Source: Epiperipatus broadwayi (Eukaryota > Onychophora > Udeonychophora > Euonychophora > Peripatidae). Taken from it: a DNA stretch of 64,000 nt. The DNA lies in contig JAQFVV010006215.1 in NCBI GenBank assembly GCA_028023455.1, forward strand, positions 10,841,024 through 10,905,023, written 5' to 3'. Below the pieces are notes generated by a model, which was not told the DNA's origin, ran no database searches, and saw only the letters and a program-made list of their open reading frames with translations. The translations under genes and the position numbers were made by a program. This document shows, in pieces, positions 24,831-36,218 of this stretch. Numbering within the stretch: position 1 is the stretch's first letter; each line of letters begins with the position of its first letter.

Positions 24831-26474
24831 CTAGTGGACATAGTCCTTTAAGAATATGGGAGACTGTTTTTTTCTCTGAGGTCTTGGTGATCTTTCTTTA
24901 ATGTTGTCGCCTGCTACTTCCCTTGGCATATCTTCACATTGTAGTGTAGTATCATCTACCCCTTGTTTCTTCTGAGTATCTGGTTGTCTAGTTTGTGGTT
25001 TATCTATCTCTGATTTCATCTCTGCCAGTTCAATGATTTTATTTCCACTGGGTTTATTGTTCTCCCAGTTTGGAGAACTGCGATGGCGTATGTGGTTTAT
25101 GTGATGCTTGTATACTACATTATCTTCTGTTCTCACCGCTGCTATAAATTTGGATGTTAATTTGACAATTTCTCCCTTTATCCATGTTTTGGGTAGACTA
25201 TCTTGGATCCATACTTTTTCTTTTGCTATGAATGTTTTATGCTCTGTTTTGACCCACATGTACATGTTTTTTGGCAGTAACAATGTCAGTTCTGTTCTTA
25301 ACCTCCATTTCAACAATAGTTCAGCTGGAGACTTTCCACTCATTGCTGTTGGTATGGAGTGTTGATGCAATAATATGCGGTGCAGTGTTTCTGGCATTTT
25401 TGTTGATGTTTCTTTTTTCAGTGCGCGTTTAAGCTGGTTTACTGCATTTTCAGCCAATCCATTGCTCTCAGGATGGTATGGGAGTGAGTACATATGTTTA
25501 ATGCCTATGGTCTCTAAGTATTCTTCAAACTTTGCTGAAGTAAATCCAGAACCATTATCTGTAATGAGAGTCTCTGAGTAGCCCTGTGTTGTGAATATTT
25601 CATTTAGATGATGAATGACTTCTTCTGACCCAGTGTTTCTCACAATTCTGTATTCTACCCAGTGGGAATAGGTATCTACTAGTATCAAGAAGGTATATCC
25701 CATAAATGGACCTGCATGGTCTATGTGGACACGTTCCCATGCATTTTTAGCTGGTGGCCATGAACTATATTCTTTTATTGTTGATTGGGCATTTGATTGA
25801 CATGCTATGCATGTTTTTGTGAAGGACTCGATGTCCTCATTTATCTTAGGCCACCAAACATAACTTCTGGCAAGTGCTTTTGCCCGAACAACTCCTGGAT
25901 GTCCATTGTGCAGCATTTTGAGCACTTGTTTCCGGCCCTGCAAGGGTATTATAACTCTATCTCCATTTAGTATGCACCTTTTGCAGACTGATAAGCTTGA
26001 ACGAACATTCCAGAAAGCCAGTGGCAAGATCTTTGGTCGTTTGTTGGGCCAACCTTTACTAATCCATTTTATAAGCAATTGATATCCTGGATCATTATCT
26101 GTCCACTCTGCTACTTTTTTACTGTTTATCTGTGAATTCCAGTTGTCTATGTAGTTTATTTCCACATTGACTTTTTTTATTTCAGTCATCTCTGGCATCC
26201 ATGAAAGTGCATCTGCATGTTGTATCAAACTGCCCTCTTTATAGTTAAGATCGTAGTCATAAGCTAAAAGTAGTGTTATCCAACATAGCATGCATGGGCT
26301 GAGATGATCTGGGATTGGTTTTATCTTTGACAATATTCCCAATAGTGGTTTGTGGTCAGTTATAACTGTAAACTGTCTGCCATACACATATTGATGAAAT
26401 TTTTTAATTCCAAAAACTATAGCCAGGGCTTCCTTGTCAAGTTGACTGTAGTTTCCTTCCGCGTTATTTAAGGT
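24831..26474 (-). pseudogene. Gypsy pol: RNase H C-terminal part and integrase
   Basis: This is the longest open part of pol. The segment from the methionine at 26,387 (518 residues) begins inside RNase H (VITDHKPLLGIL at 8-19; HADALS near 57-62). Integrase follows with a zinc-binding HHCC module (H160, H163, C193, C196, with SYVWWPKI between). The catalytic core has D223 in HIDHAGPF, D277 in TDNGSGF and E313 in LAEN. The 35 residues between the second D and the E match the D,D(35)E rule. A beta-rich C-terminal region (KVWIQDSLPKTWIKGEIV) and a basic, Pro/Gln-rich tail follow. This segment looks catalytically complete, but an in-frame TAA at 26,475-26,477 separates it from upstream pol. The tail ends about 80 bp before the LTR. 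Confidence 0.9.
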
Positions 26475-26477
26475 TTA

Positions 26478-27530
26478 TGATGCATATGATATTGGTCTCT
26501 CTCCATCATATGTGGGATGAGTCAACACTGCTCGGATTCCATATTCTGATGCATCTGTGGTCAGTACAATCTCCAATTTACTGTCATAATAAATTAGAAA
26601 CTTTTCTGATGTTAATAAGGATATTGTTTTCAGAAATGCCTCCTCTTGATCTGTTGGCCATTCCCAGTTTTGATTTTTCTTCAAGAGTTTATATAGAGGT
26701 TGAGCCACATGTGCTTTCCCTTTAAGGAAGGGTTAGAAGTAGTTAATCAGTCCTAGAAATGCCTGAAGTTGTTTTGCATTTTTTGGTCTGGGTGCATTCA
26801 TTATTGCTCTAATTTTATCCGGTGCAGGGGTTTTCCCATCTTGTGAGACTATGTGTCCCAAAAACTTAAGTTTTCTGGTGTTCCATATGCATTTTTCAGC
26901 ATTTAGTGTGGCGCCAAAATCCTCAAGCCTCTGCACACTTGTATAATTCTCTCTCTGAGTGTTTCTTCGGTGTTAGCTGTAATGATCAAAATGTGGGATT
27001 ACCCCCACTATACCATTGAGCAACCTATCAATTTTTGCTTGAAAAATGTTAGGTGTTATGCTGATTCCAAATGGAAGATGGTTATATCTGAATAAACCTA
27101 AGTGAGTTGTAATTGTTAATATTTCCGAAGTTTTCTTACATACTGGTATCTGGTGAAAAGCTGCCTGGAGATCAAGTTTAGCAAAATGTGATGATTTTTG
27201 CAATAATGCTAAAATTTTTATTTTTGCAATAATGCTAAAATTTTTATTAACAGTTATTCTATAGTCTCCACATATTCGTATTTTACCATCTGGTTTATTA
27301 ACTATAACAATTGGTGTGGCCCACTCAGAGTCTTCTGTTGAACTTATTATTCCTTTTTGCATGAGTTCAATTAATGCTTCTTCTACTTTAGTTCTTTGTG
27401 CAAATGGCACTTTCCGTGATTTACATATAATTGGGGTTGAATGTTCCTTGAATTCTAATTGCACTGGTGTTATTTTTAATTCGCCTAGTTTTGGCTAAAA
27501 TAGATTTGGGAATTTATTTTGCATTTCATT
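26478..27530 (-). pseudogene. Gypsy pol: reverse transcriptase and RNase H start
   Basis: In the same frame as the integrase for most of its length. RT landmarks in order: EFKEHSTPI, a VNKPDGKIRICGDYR block (normally near D-YR), KLDLQAAFHQI (motif A with its Asp), and HLPFGISITPNIFQ (motif B). The YxDD active-site region then reads VIPHFDHYS before a stop, where family members have two Asp and hydrophobic residues. A small deletion has removed the second Asp and shifted the frame. The frame is regained at about 26,936 (LEDFGATLNAEKC, FLGHIVSQDG). In-frame TAG at 27,495-27,497 and TAA at 26,733-26,735 interrupt it. TTDASEYGIRAV marks the RNase H start. RT activity is certainly lost. Confidence 0.9.
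27195..27246 (-). repeat. 26-bp tandem duplication inside RT
   Basis: TTTTTGCAATAATGC and the bases after it occur twice with a 26-bp period (27,195 and 27,221 on the plus strand). The translation reads IIAKIKILALLQ where gypsy RTs usually have a YPLP-type segment. A duplication whose length is not a multiple of three within an open frame implies a compensating nearby deletion. Confidence 0.85.
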
Positions 27531-27531
27531 T

Positions 27532-28677
27532 TCAATATTGATTTTTTTTAATTACATTTATGGTAATCCCGAGTGGTCTAAACCAATTCTGGCCTATTAA
27601 TGGATTTACATGTTTAGTGACTATGTATAGGGGTAATTTTCTGATTTTTGAGTTTAATTTTACTTTTACTCTTACCATTCCAACTATTTCCACCTTATTG
27701 CTGTTTATGTCTTTGGCACTTATATTGGTTTTTTCCATTTTACATGTAACATTTCTTTGCACAGTAAGAACTTCCCAATCGCTAAGAGACATTAGTGTAA
27801 CTCTGGAACCACTGTCAATTTCCATTTTAACGTATTTCCCTTCAATGAGTATTGGCAGTTTGAATTCTGCTTTGTTACATTTTAAATTTTTAATGCCTGT
27901 ATTAAAGTTTCTTTTGTCTGTATTTTCTGGTTTTTGTTTACAACAGACTTTCGCTAGATGATCTTTTGATCCGCAATTTGTACAATGCTCTCGATTTTTC
28001 TTACAATTTTGAGCGATATGTTCCGGTTTACCACAGCAGTAACAGTTTGTTTTTTTATTGTTTACTCTTTGCTGTTTAGACATTTCATTTCCATGTTCAA
28101 TGGTTTTATTAATTGATTGGTAAAAATTTACCGATGGCGTGGTATACAGATATTCTTTTGCTTGGTTCATCACAAACTCGTGTGCAATTCCTCTTTTAAT
28201 GGCATCCTTGTAATTTAACTCCGAATCAGCTAGTAGTTGTTCGTGGAATTTAGTGTTGTATATGCCCCATAATAACTGCTCCAACAGGGCCTCTTCTAGA
28301 AATTGTCCATAGACAAAATTTTTTGCTAGTTCCCTTAGCGCTGTGTCAAATTCTTTAAAAGTTTTTGCTTTCATTTGCCGTCAATTTCTAAAATGCAGTC
28401 TAGCAACATGTTTCGTTGGAAGAGGGCAGAAGTGTGCTGTTAATTTTTGAACTATTTCATCGTATTGAAAAGTTTCAGGCTCTGCCAGTTCACAAAGACA
28501 GTTTGCGATCTCGAGCACTTTCATTCCAGAAAATCCTAGTAATGTGGCCACCTTTATGTGATTTTCCTTGATATTGTTAATAAAAAAAAAATTTCCCACA
28601 TGTTTAATGTATAGTGACCAGTTGGTAGGGTTCTCGATATCAAATTCACCTATTGACATTTGGAACATGGAGGCCAT
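27532..28677 (-). pseudogene. Gypsy gag and protease
   Basis: Begins at ATG 28,677. A 98-residue frame ends at TGA (28,381-28,383) and continues in the same frame after two codons (from 28,374, 280 residues), so the stop is a nonsense change within one ORF, most simply CGA to TGA. The first part has capsid-like features (NWSLYIKHVGNFF). The second carries LRELAKNF, two CX2CX4HX4C zinc knuckles (C111-C124 and C131-C144) for RNA binding, and an aspartic-protease site DSGS at 187-190 (usually DTGA or DSGA). GQNWFRPLGI ends the protease. An A8 run at plus 27,541-27,548 then shifts the frame before RT. Reading through needs one A fewer. Confidence 0.9.
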
Positions 28678-28711
28678 TGCTGATTACATTTAATGTTTTC
28701 TTTTACAGGTT

Positions 28712-28729
28712 CTATCCTTGACTGTGCCA
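28712..28729 (-). promoter_or_regulatory. tRNA primer-binding site
   Basis: Three bases inside the 5' LTR, the minus strand reads TGGCACAGTCAAGGATAG, beginning with the TGG that pairs with a tRNA CCA end. The plus strand over this stretch reads like a tRNA 3' end, with GGTTCTATCC as a T-loop-like block followed by an acceptor strand and CCA. From memory it most resembles a serine tRNA acceptor end, but this needs checking. Confidence 0.75.
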
Positions 28730-28732
28730 AAT

Positions 28733-29021
28733 TGGTTTATTTAACCATCGAGGTTAAACAATAATTTATCTCCAACTAACTGGCACCTAAACAAATTAAT
28801 GTTCACTCTACCTAATAATTAATTAATACTACTAGCAGATAGTTCTTTGCGTAAGCTGCAAGTTAATAATTCTGTATACCCTTTTTTATCTGCATGTGAG
28901 CACATTAGTTGTTAGCAACAACGATTATTATTGTTGTTGTTCTAAGCAAATAATTATTTCTCAGCAACGTATCCATTGTTCTGGGTAGTATCACATGTCA
29001 GGTTTTAATTAATATATCACA
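28733..29021 (-). promoter_or_regulatory. 5' LTR of the gypsy element
   Basis: 289-bp LTR upstream of gag, where the element promoter would lie. It differs from the 3' LTR at 12 positions, all transitions. Nine of these fall at CpG/TpG/CpA sites, and at eight of the nine this LTR carries the TG or CA form. Confidence 0.95.
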
Positions 29022-29026
29022 GGTTT

Positions 29027-29844
29027 CTAAACCAATGATTGTTGTTTCTGAAAGGTTTTCAGACAATATGATTTAAAAACAGGCTCTAAGTATACTTTGT
29101 CATTATTTTTCATTCAATTATTATTTAATTCTCAATAGTATATACACTTTTCATATAATTATGTATTTTCTACAAAACTTGTATTGTTCAAGTTAATATA
29201 AAAAGGTAAAATAACACTAATAAGAAAGTCTTAAAAGCACTGAGCCAGCTTTTGGCAGATTGCTGCAAAAATTATAGAGCTGAATACAATTGCGCAGTTA
29301 AAAATATGCAAATATAGTGGTGAAGAACAATATGAAAATCAGGCACAGTATGTAAATGAGATGTTCCATTTTTTTGATATTGAGATACAGGAATCTGTTC
29401 TATTGATGGAATGAGAATTGTCAAATATCAGGCTATTATTTTTTTTAATTGGGATCTTTTATCTGGCAAAAGGAGGAATTAAGAAATACAATACTAGGAC
29501 CAAATGATAACATTTGATTCATCATAGGTTTCGATTAATATTGCATATCAATCTCTTTTGTATAAAATCATTTACACTTTCCTTAATCATTTTTGACAAT
29601 GCATTATAAAAAGTGATTAATGTAAGTGTAAATGATAATTATACAAATATATACAAATTAATGCAAAAAATAAAAAGCAAAGAAAATTATAAGGCCAGTC
29701 TCTTAACACAATTTGACCTGTTATATTTATTCTAGAACTACAACAAAAAGTAAATAGATTAAAGAACTCTAATGTATTTTAAGCACTAAAGGTTGCAAGA
29801 AATCATCAAACATCATGTGATCACCATTCTGCACTCAAACTGTT
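29027..29844. other. AT-rich non-coding DNA
   Basis: No ORF or repeat family recognised between the gypsy insertion and the hammerhead-like repeat. Confidence 0.5.
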
Positions 29845-29995
29845 TTTACAGGCTCCTCACTGATGAAAGCCATAAGCTAGAAACTAGTATGGGGATAGGG
29901 ATTTTATGCACAAACCTTCCTGCATCCATTGATTACTCCTGCTTGCACTAAGTGGTGTTACTGTATGGAGAGTTTTGCCTCTGTGAGGTTGCAAG
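29845..29995 (+). ncRNA. Hammerhead-like core, second copy
   Basis: CTGATGA at 29,860-29,866 is followed by AAGCCATAAGCTA and GAAAC at 29,880-29,884. AGC pairs with GCT to form a short stem II between the two conserved hammerhead boxes. The surrounding CCTCACTGATGA and AGAAACTAGT match the minus-strand repeat at 21,100-21,290. A UH cleavage site with a matching stem I is not clear. GTGAGG at about 29,982 could pair with the upstream CCTCA but is about 95 nt from the second box. It is probably a remnant of the same element family. Confidence 0.35.
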
Positions 29996-30154
29996 AAACT
30001 TAAATATTAATATAAAGATTAAATGATAGTAATAATAAATAATTTTAATATTTAATGGATATATATTTTCAATGCATTTTATATATTACTTTCTTCCAAT
30101 TAATAATCAAACAATTAGCTTAATTATATATTATTGTTTAGGGCAATGATATAC

Positions 30155-31277
30155 GCATTAAAATAATCCTCATAAAATGAGACCCAGGTCTACTTGTTAC
30201 AATTTAGCAGGAGTAATAGATACTTTTAAAGAATGAGCATAATTTTTTATGAATAGGATTAAAATAAGATCTATTTTTAATGCAACTATCATTTTAACAA
30301 CCTGCTTTGGTAATAACATGTAATAATAACCTATTGCTTATTCTAACTCTTAAATGTCATTGCTTAAGTTTGAATTCATCCATGTTTCTTTACAGTGATT
30401 CTTCAACCCAAAATTCACATGAGAATCAATTCTTCTGTTGTACAAAATTTTAAAAATTAAAGTGTGATAATAAGTAGAAAATTATTGTGTAAGTGCTATT
30501 GCTTGATTGTAAGCTCTTATTGCATATTTACGTTATATTCAAGGTCTTAATCAAGAAATACAACCATCATTTTAAATGTTTATTCTATTATGATTATTTA
30601 TATATTTGAACAATTTGGTGTATAATCAAAATTACCCCAAATCCAAAACTCAATCAAACTAGCTAAGAAAATAAAATCTAAAACACAAAAAATAAAATCT
30701 ACAACACAAACAATGGTTTCACTGCTACAAGCAGACTTCTCAAGTATAAAAAACTACAAAACAACAACATATTTATATAAAACATTCAGCAGCAAAGGAT
30801 CATTTGTTCACAACCAAGTCAGCATAATCTAGTTTTTCATGCTCCAAAGGTACTCAAAATTTAAATCTGGCAAGGTAAAAACCTTATCCGGATATACCTT
30901 TTTCAATTTCCAATGAGTTGGTAATTGTTTAATACTTTTGTGTTACATTTATCATTCAAAAATTAAATTAAAATCAAGTTACCCAACGATAATTTTGGAA
31001 TACAATATGGCGACAAAGTAATCACATGACCAGATGCTTACCACCAACATTACCAGCACAGTGTTTTAAAATCCAAAGTTTAGTCAAATGTAAGCCAATT
31101 TTTAATTTTACTATTACAAAGTCTGATCTTTGTTTAGAAAAACAAATAATTCAGTTATAAATTTCCCAAGTTAACTAGCTTTGGTTTTTTAATGCTTAAA
31201 AAGAATTCAAAATCTTAGTCTAACTGCAAGATAATAATATACACCTGGGTCTCGTTTTATGCAGATTATTTTAATGC
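30155..31277. mobile_element. 1.1-kb element with 35-bp terminal inverted repeats
   Basis: The first 35 bp (30,155-30,189, beginning GCATTAAAATAATC and ending GAGACCCAGGT) match the inverse of the last 35 bp (31,243-31,277) at 32 positions. Each end contains TTAA (30,158-30,161 and 31,271-31,274). If these are the target duplications, a piggyBac-like origin is possible, although the matching GCA outside them argues that the repeat simply continues. There is no ORF, so it is a MITE-like element. An internal stretch at about 30,800-31,170 is related to 32,200-32,600. Confidence 0.8.
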
Positions 31278-32164
31278 AATTAATGTTTTTTCTTAATATC
31301 TTTCATATTTCACTATATTTATCAGATATCAAGAAATTTAAATTATTAATAACTTATTTTCACTTGAAATACTTTTTTTTTTTCAAAAATATAACGTTAT
31401 ATTAGCAGCTAACCTGAACATGGCCTGAAGTGGAATTTAGAATTTTAGCTTCTATGTAAATAACCTATTTATACTAATGAGTAAGTAATAATAATAGATT
31501 TATACTTACATATAAAAATATCACAATAAATATTCAAAAAAATTAAACTTTTAAAACATATATTTTGTTATATATAACAGAAATAAATAATCTTTTAGAT
31601 TTTTAAAATAAAAAACGAAGATTTTATAAAGTGAAAATAATCTTTCTGATGATAATGTATAATCTTTTTGTTTTGATTTCGATCTCATTTTTTAAATATA
31701 GAAACAGAAAACCATTAACACAGCATAAGATTGAAAGTGGTGCTAGTTGTACATCACATCACAAATAAAAATAAAGTGGCCAACAGGTTTCTCTGGGCAT
31801 AATTGCTGAGAGATTCTTGACTTTGTTTAAGGAGAAGCTACAATACATCACATCGAATCTGATTTCTTTCCAATTTACAAACGAATGCTAGCAGTAATGA
31901 TTAAAATATGTATAAAAAATGTAAAATAAAATATTGTAGTTAATAAAAAAACTAAAAAAAGTTTGTCTTGTACCAATTTTTTTCAAATATTAGATATTTT
32001 TTATTAGTCATAATTTATTTGCTTATTTTTTTAATGCGAATTTTAAAGTAACTTTTCATTATTGCTTTGCTATTATGTGAATTCAGAAAATTACAACTTC
32101 TATCTCCCATTTTTCAAGGTAGTTAAATCTATTTTTGTGCGATTTTTTTTAATGTGGGTTTTCT
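31278..32164. other. AT-rich non-coding DNA
   Basis: No gene or recognised element. Confidence 0.5.
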
Positions 32165-32610
32165 GTGGAACCTATCTACCACATAAAACAAGACCCAGGT
32201 TATTTACTTCCAACTTTGGGTTACATTTTTAATTCAAACTTCCAATTGAATTACCTAATGATAAATTTTTTAAAAAGCCATTGCATGACCAGTGTTTGCC
32301 CTCAATAATACCAGGATACATTTTACACTTATTTTTAATGTTATTGTAGCAATATCTGATCTTTGTTTAATAATAAAAATTCGATTACAAGTTCCCAGCA
32401 ATTAGTTCATTTGCTCACAACTGAATTAACAAGCTCTGGCTGCTTATGCATATAAAATAGTCAAAACCTTTGGCTAGCAAAAAAAAAAAACAACTTTATA
32501 TACTTTTTTCAATTTCCAATCAGTTGATAACTATTTTCCAATTTCATGTTAAATTTTTCATTTAAATCTTCACCTATCATCAAGTTACTAGATAATTTCA
32601 AAAAACATAA
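32165..32610. repeat. Second copy of the 30.8-31.2 kb internal repeat
   Basis: Begins near CATAAAACAAGACCCAGG, like the terminal repeat of the element at 30,155-31,277. It shares TCTGATCTTTGTTTA, CATGACCAG and the TTTTTCAATTTCCAAT block followed by a CAGTTG/GAGTTG stretch. The block order differs from the first copy, so it may be a rearranged or permuted relative. No matching right-hand terminal repeat was found. Confidence 0.55.
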
Positions 32611-32734
32611 GTCACTTCTAATAACAATGCTGAGCCTAACTACCTACCTAGATTTTGTCTGGACACTAGCCATAAATCTCACACTTCAATCATATGAAAA
32701 AGCCTCATTTGGCCACCATATCTAATACAAACAT

Positions 32735-33005
32735 ATCCAGAGTCTGACTAACTGATCACGAACTCCAAATCAACAATTGCAACCAGTTCAAACATAGCTG
32801 TACCACCAGCCCCTTCTGGATATCAGGACATTCTATGCATGGGTATTATTCTTAAACTTCATCAAAAGCCTTACTCAGCTCCCACCTCTAGCACACAGCT
32901 AGACCCAGAGTCTGACTAGCTTACCACAAAGTCCAACTTGACAATTGCAACCAATTATAACATAGCTGTACAATCACCTCTCTGCAACACTCATCTATCC
33001 AAATG
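32735..33005. repeat. Duplicated block, about 170-bp spacing
   Basis: CCAGAGTCTGACTA at 32,739 and 32,908 begins two related blocks. Each continues through a CAATTGCAACCA segment and an AACATAGCTGTAC segment. The surrounding stretch (32,640-33,250) is unusually C-rich on the plus strand for this window and has no long ORF. Confidence 0.7.
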
Positions 33006-33269
33006 CATCTGAAAATAGGCATGACAATCACACCAGGGCTACCACCCACACCAACATTCTACCCAACCCACATTGCTAATGAAACCAAGAGAAAATCTGG
33101 TCACCCAAAGAAGATACCCTAAAAAATAAAAAATAAAAATACTGCCATTGATCTCACACCAGACCACCCTTCAAAGATAATTGCCACAATACCATGGAAA
33201 TTTTTAGTCCTCACCTATGTTATCAAGATGACTCAAACACATATGGAACTAAACCTGGATTGCATCTGT

Positions 33270-33780
33270 AGATACAGCAGTCCAGTCCATGTAAAATTTA
33301 TGTAATCTTGTGTAAACTAACAAAACAACTTTTACATATGTAAAACTACAACTACAGATTATCCATGAAACCACAGCAATCTAAGCTATGTAAAAACCTT
33401 GTAACTAATCCACAGCATATATAAATAAATCAACTTTTACATACATAAACCTACATCTATGGATTGCCTATGAAACCACAGCAATCCAAGCCAGGTAGAA
33501 CCCTTGTAACTAATCCACAAGATAAAAATTTATTTTGTAATCTCATGAAAATCAATAAATCAACTTTTATATATGTAAATCTATATCTATGGATTCCCCA
33601 TGTAACCACAGCAATCCAAAGCTATATAAAACCATGTAACTAATCTACAGCATGTAAAAATTTTTGTAATCCTGTATAAAACAATAAATCAACTTTTATA
33701 TATGTAAACCTATAACTAGGATTACCCATGTAAACACAGCAATCCAAGCTATGTAAACTCTTGTAACCCTTTAAGACAAA
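33270..33780. repeat. Degenerate tandem array, about 100-130-bp units
   Basis: Five units can be anchored on CAGCAATCCAAGCTATGTA-like blocks at about 33,274, 33,374, 33,479, 33,609 and 33,737. Each is followed by TTGTAACTAATCCACA, AATCAACTTTTA, ATATGTAAACCTA and a GGATTACCCATGTAA-like block. Unit length varies from 99 to 130 bp because of internal indels. It looks like a small local satellite. The array runs almost up to the GATA microsatellite. Confidence 0.8.
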
Positions 33781-33963
33781 TAAAGATTATCATTGAAGCA
33801 TATTTATATTAAACATTACCATTTAATTCCCATTCACCCTTAATATTAAATAAACTTTTAAATAAGTTAATTGCTTTAGAATCATAAATTTTTACTAATA
33901 AAGATTGTTTAATTCTTTTTATTTTTTTTCTCTCTCTCAAAAAAAAACCTTAGCTTCCTCAAA

Positions 33964-35035
<1,072 letters not shown>

Positions 35036-35135
35036 TAAAAACCACTCCACACTTAAACAATCCCAATATCAATAACAATCAACAATTTCAAACTGTTGTC
35101 AAGACAACCTCCTTTTAACAATAAATATGTACCCC
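35036..35135. repeat. Short dispersed repeat, copy 2
   Basis: Matches 5,810-5,915 through AACAATTTCAAACT and a CTTTTAACAAT block, with scattered substitutions. It is probably a transposon fragment. Confidence 0.6.
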
Positions 35136-36218
35136 CCTCTCAATAAAACACTTTTTATAATAACGTATCAATCTATTTTAATGATTTCAGATCATATATA
35201 AACTTGAATAATCAAAACTTTTCATTATATTAACTATTTCATCGTCATAAATAAATTTTGTTTTAATATTGTGTTTTTATTATTCTATGTTTATTGGTTA
35301 GTATTAATATATGTATTTATTGGTTAGACAATAAGTTTGTTAAATCGAAAAAATGATTTGCTATTGTGAACATTAATATAGATTATTTTAATTTTGTATT
35401 GACTCTGCATTTTTGTGAAACATCATCTGCCTAATGGGTTCTGTGGGTTACAAATTTTGTCTGAATAAAATTTAGAAACTTTTCAGTTTATAGTGGAGCT
35501 TTTTTTTTCAGACGCCTAAATAAATATCCATAAGTAAATGGCTATATAACTATTTTTATTTTTTATTTTAAAGTAGAAGTGAGCAAGACATTGGTCATAG
35601 TTCACTGATGAATTACTGAGAAATTTTGGTAAGCATTTTGAATTAAGCAAAAATAGTGATAACCACTGTTGCATTACATATAAAAAAATAGCTATATATA
35701 TAAAAGAAATATATTTTCACACAGATGATTACTACAGCAAAAATTGGCTCTTGCCAGTTGAGATAGTTGCATATAATCAGACAAACTAGCTGATGAATGT
35801 GTCAGGTAATACACATGTATGATGATTCATACATCAATTACAAATTCATGAGCATAAATACATTTGCTATGCAACAGGAAGAATTGAATAAATTTTATTG
35901 TTTGTAAAGCTGTTAATTAAGTTTTTTGATGTGACAGATTCACAGATTTAAGTATTTTATCATTTTAAAAAAAAGTACTTTATCATATTTTAAAGGAGAG
36001 ATGTAACATCTGAAACAAGTGCAAAGAAAAGAAAGACATACAATTTTATATAAAATGGGAAGAACATTTTTTCTTTACAACAATAAATGCAAAATATGTC
36101 CATTACATATGGCATGCATATATGTCACTTCCAAAAAAGGGAAATGTTGAAAGACATATTTTAAAACCATGCATAGAGTCTTAATAAAGATTTTCCATTA
36201 AAAATGAATTATGCAAAC
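35136..36218. other. AT-rich non-coding DNA
   Basis: Nothing recognised. There is a C-run at 35,143-35,149. Confidence 0.5.

Larger units (their letters stand above)
24459..29021 (-). mobile_element. Ty3/gypsy LTR retrotransposon, complete but inactive
   Basis: A 4,563-bp insertion read on the minus strand: 5' LTR (28,733-29,021), primer-binding site, gag with protease, RT, RNase H, integrase, polypurine tract and 3' LTR (24,459-24,747). The order protease-RT-RNase H-integrase places it in Ty3/gypsy. Integrase features such as HIDHAGPF and VDTYSHWVE resemble the Mag/K02A2.6-like lineage, from family knowledge. There is no chromodomain and no envelope gene. At least four in-frame stops, a homopolymer frameshift and a lesion in the RT active site make it non-functional. 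LTR difference is 12 of 289 positions by my alignment. Confidence 0.95.

Noticed and set aside
25108-25581. Plus-strand frames within the gypsy element
   Set aside because: They lie opposite the integrase coding sequence, which has clear catalytic motifs on the minus strand.
27560-27961. 133-residue plus-strand frame
   Set aside because: Shadow of the minus-strand gag/protease region with zinc knuckles and DSG site.
24459-29021. Endogenous retrovirus with envelope gene
   Set aside because: Only about 80 bp separates the integrase end from the polypurine tract, so there is no room for an envelope ORF.
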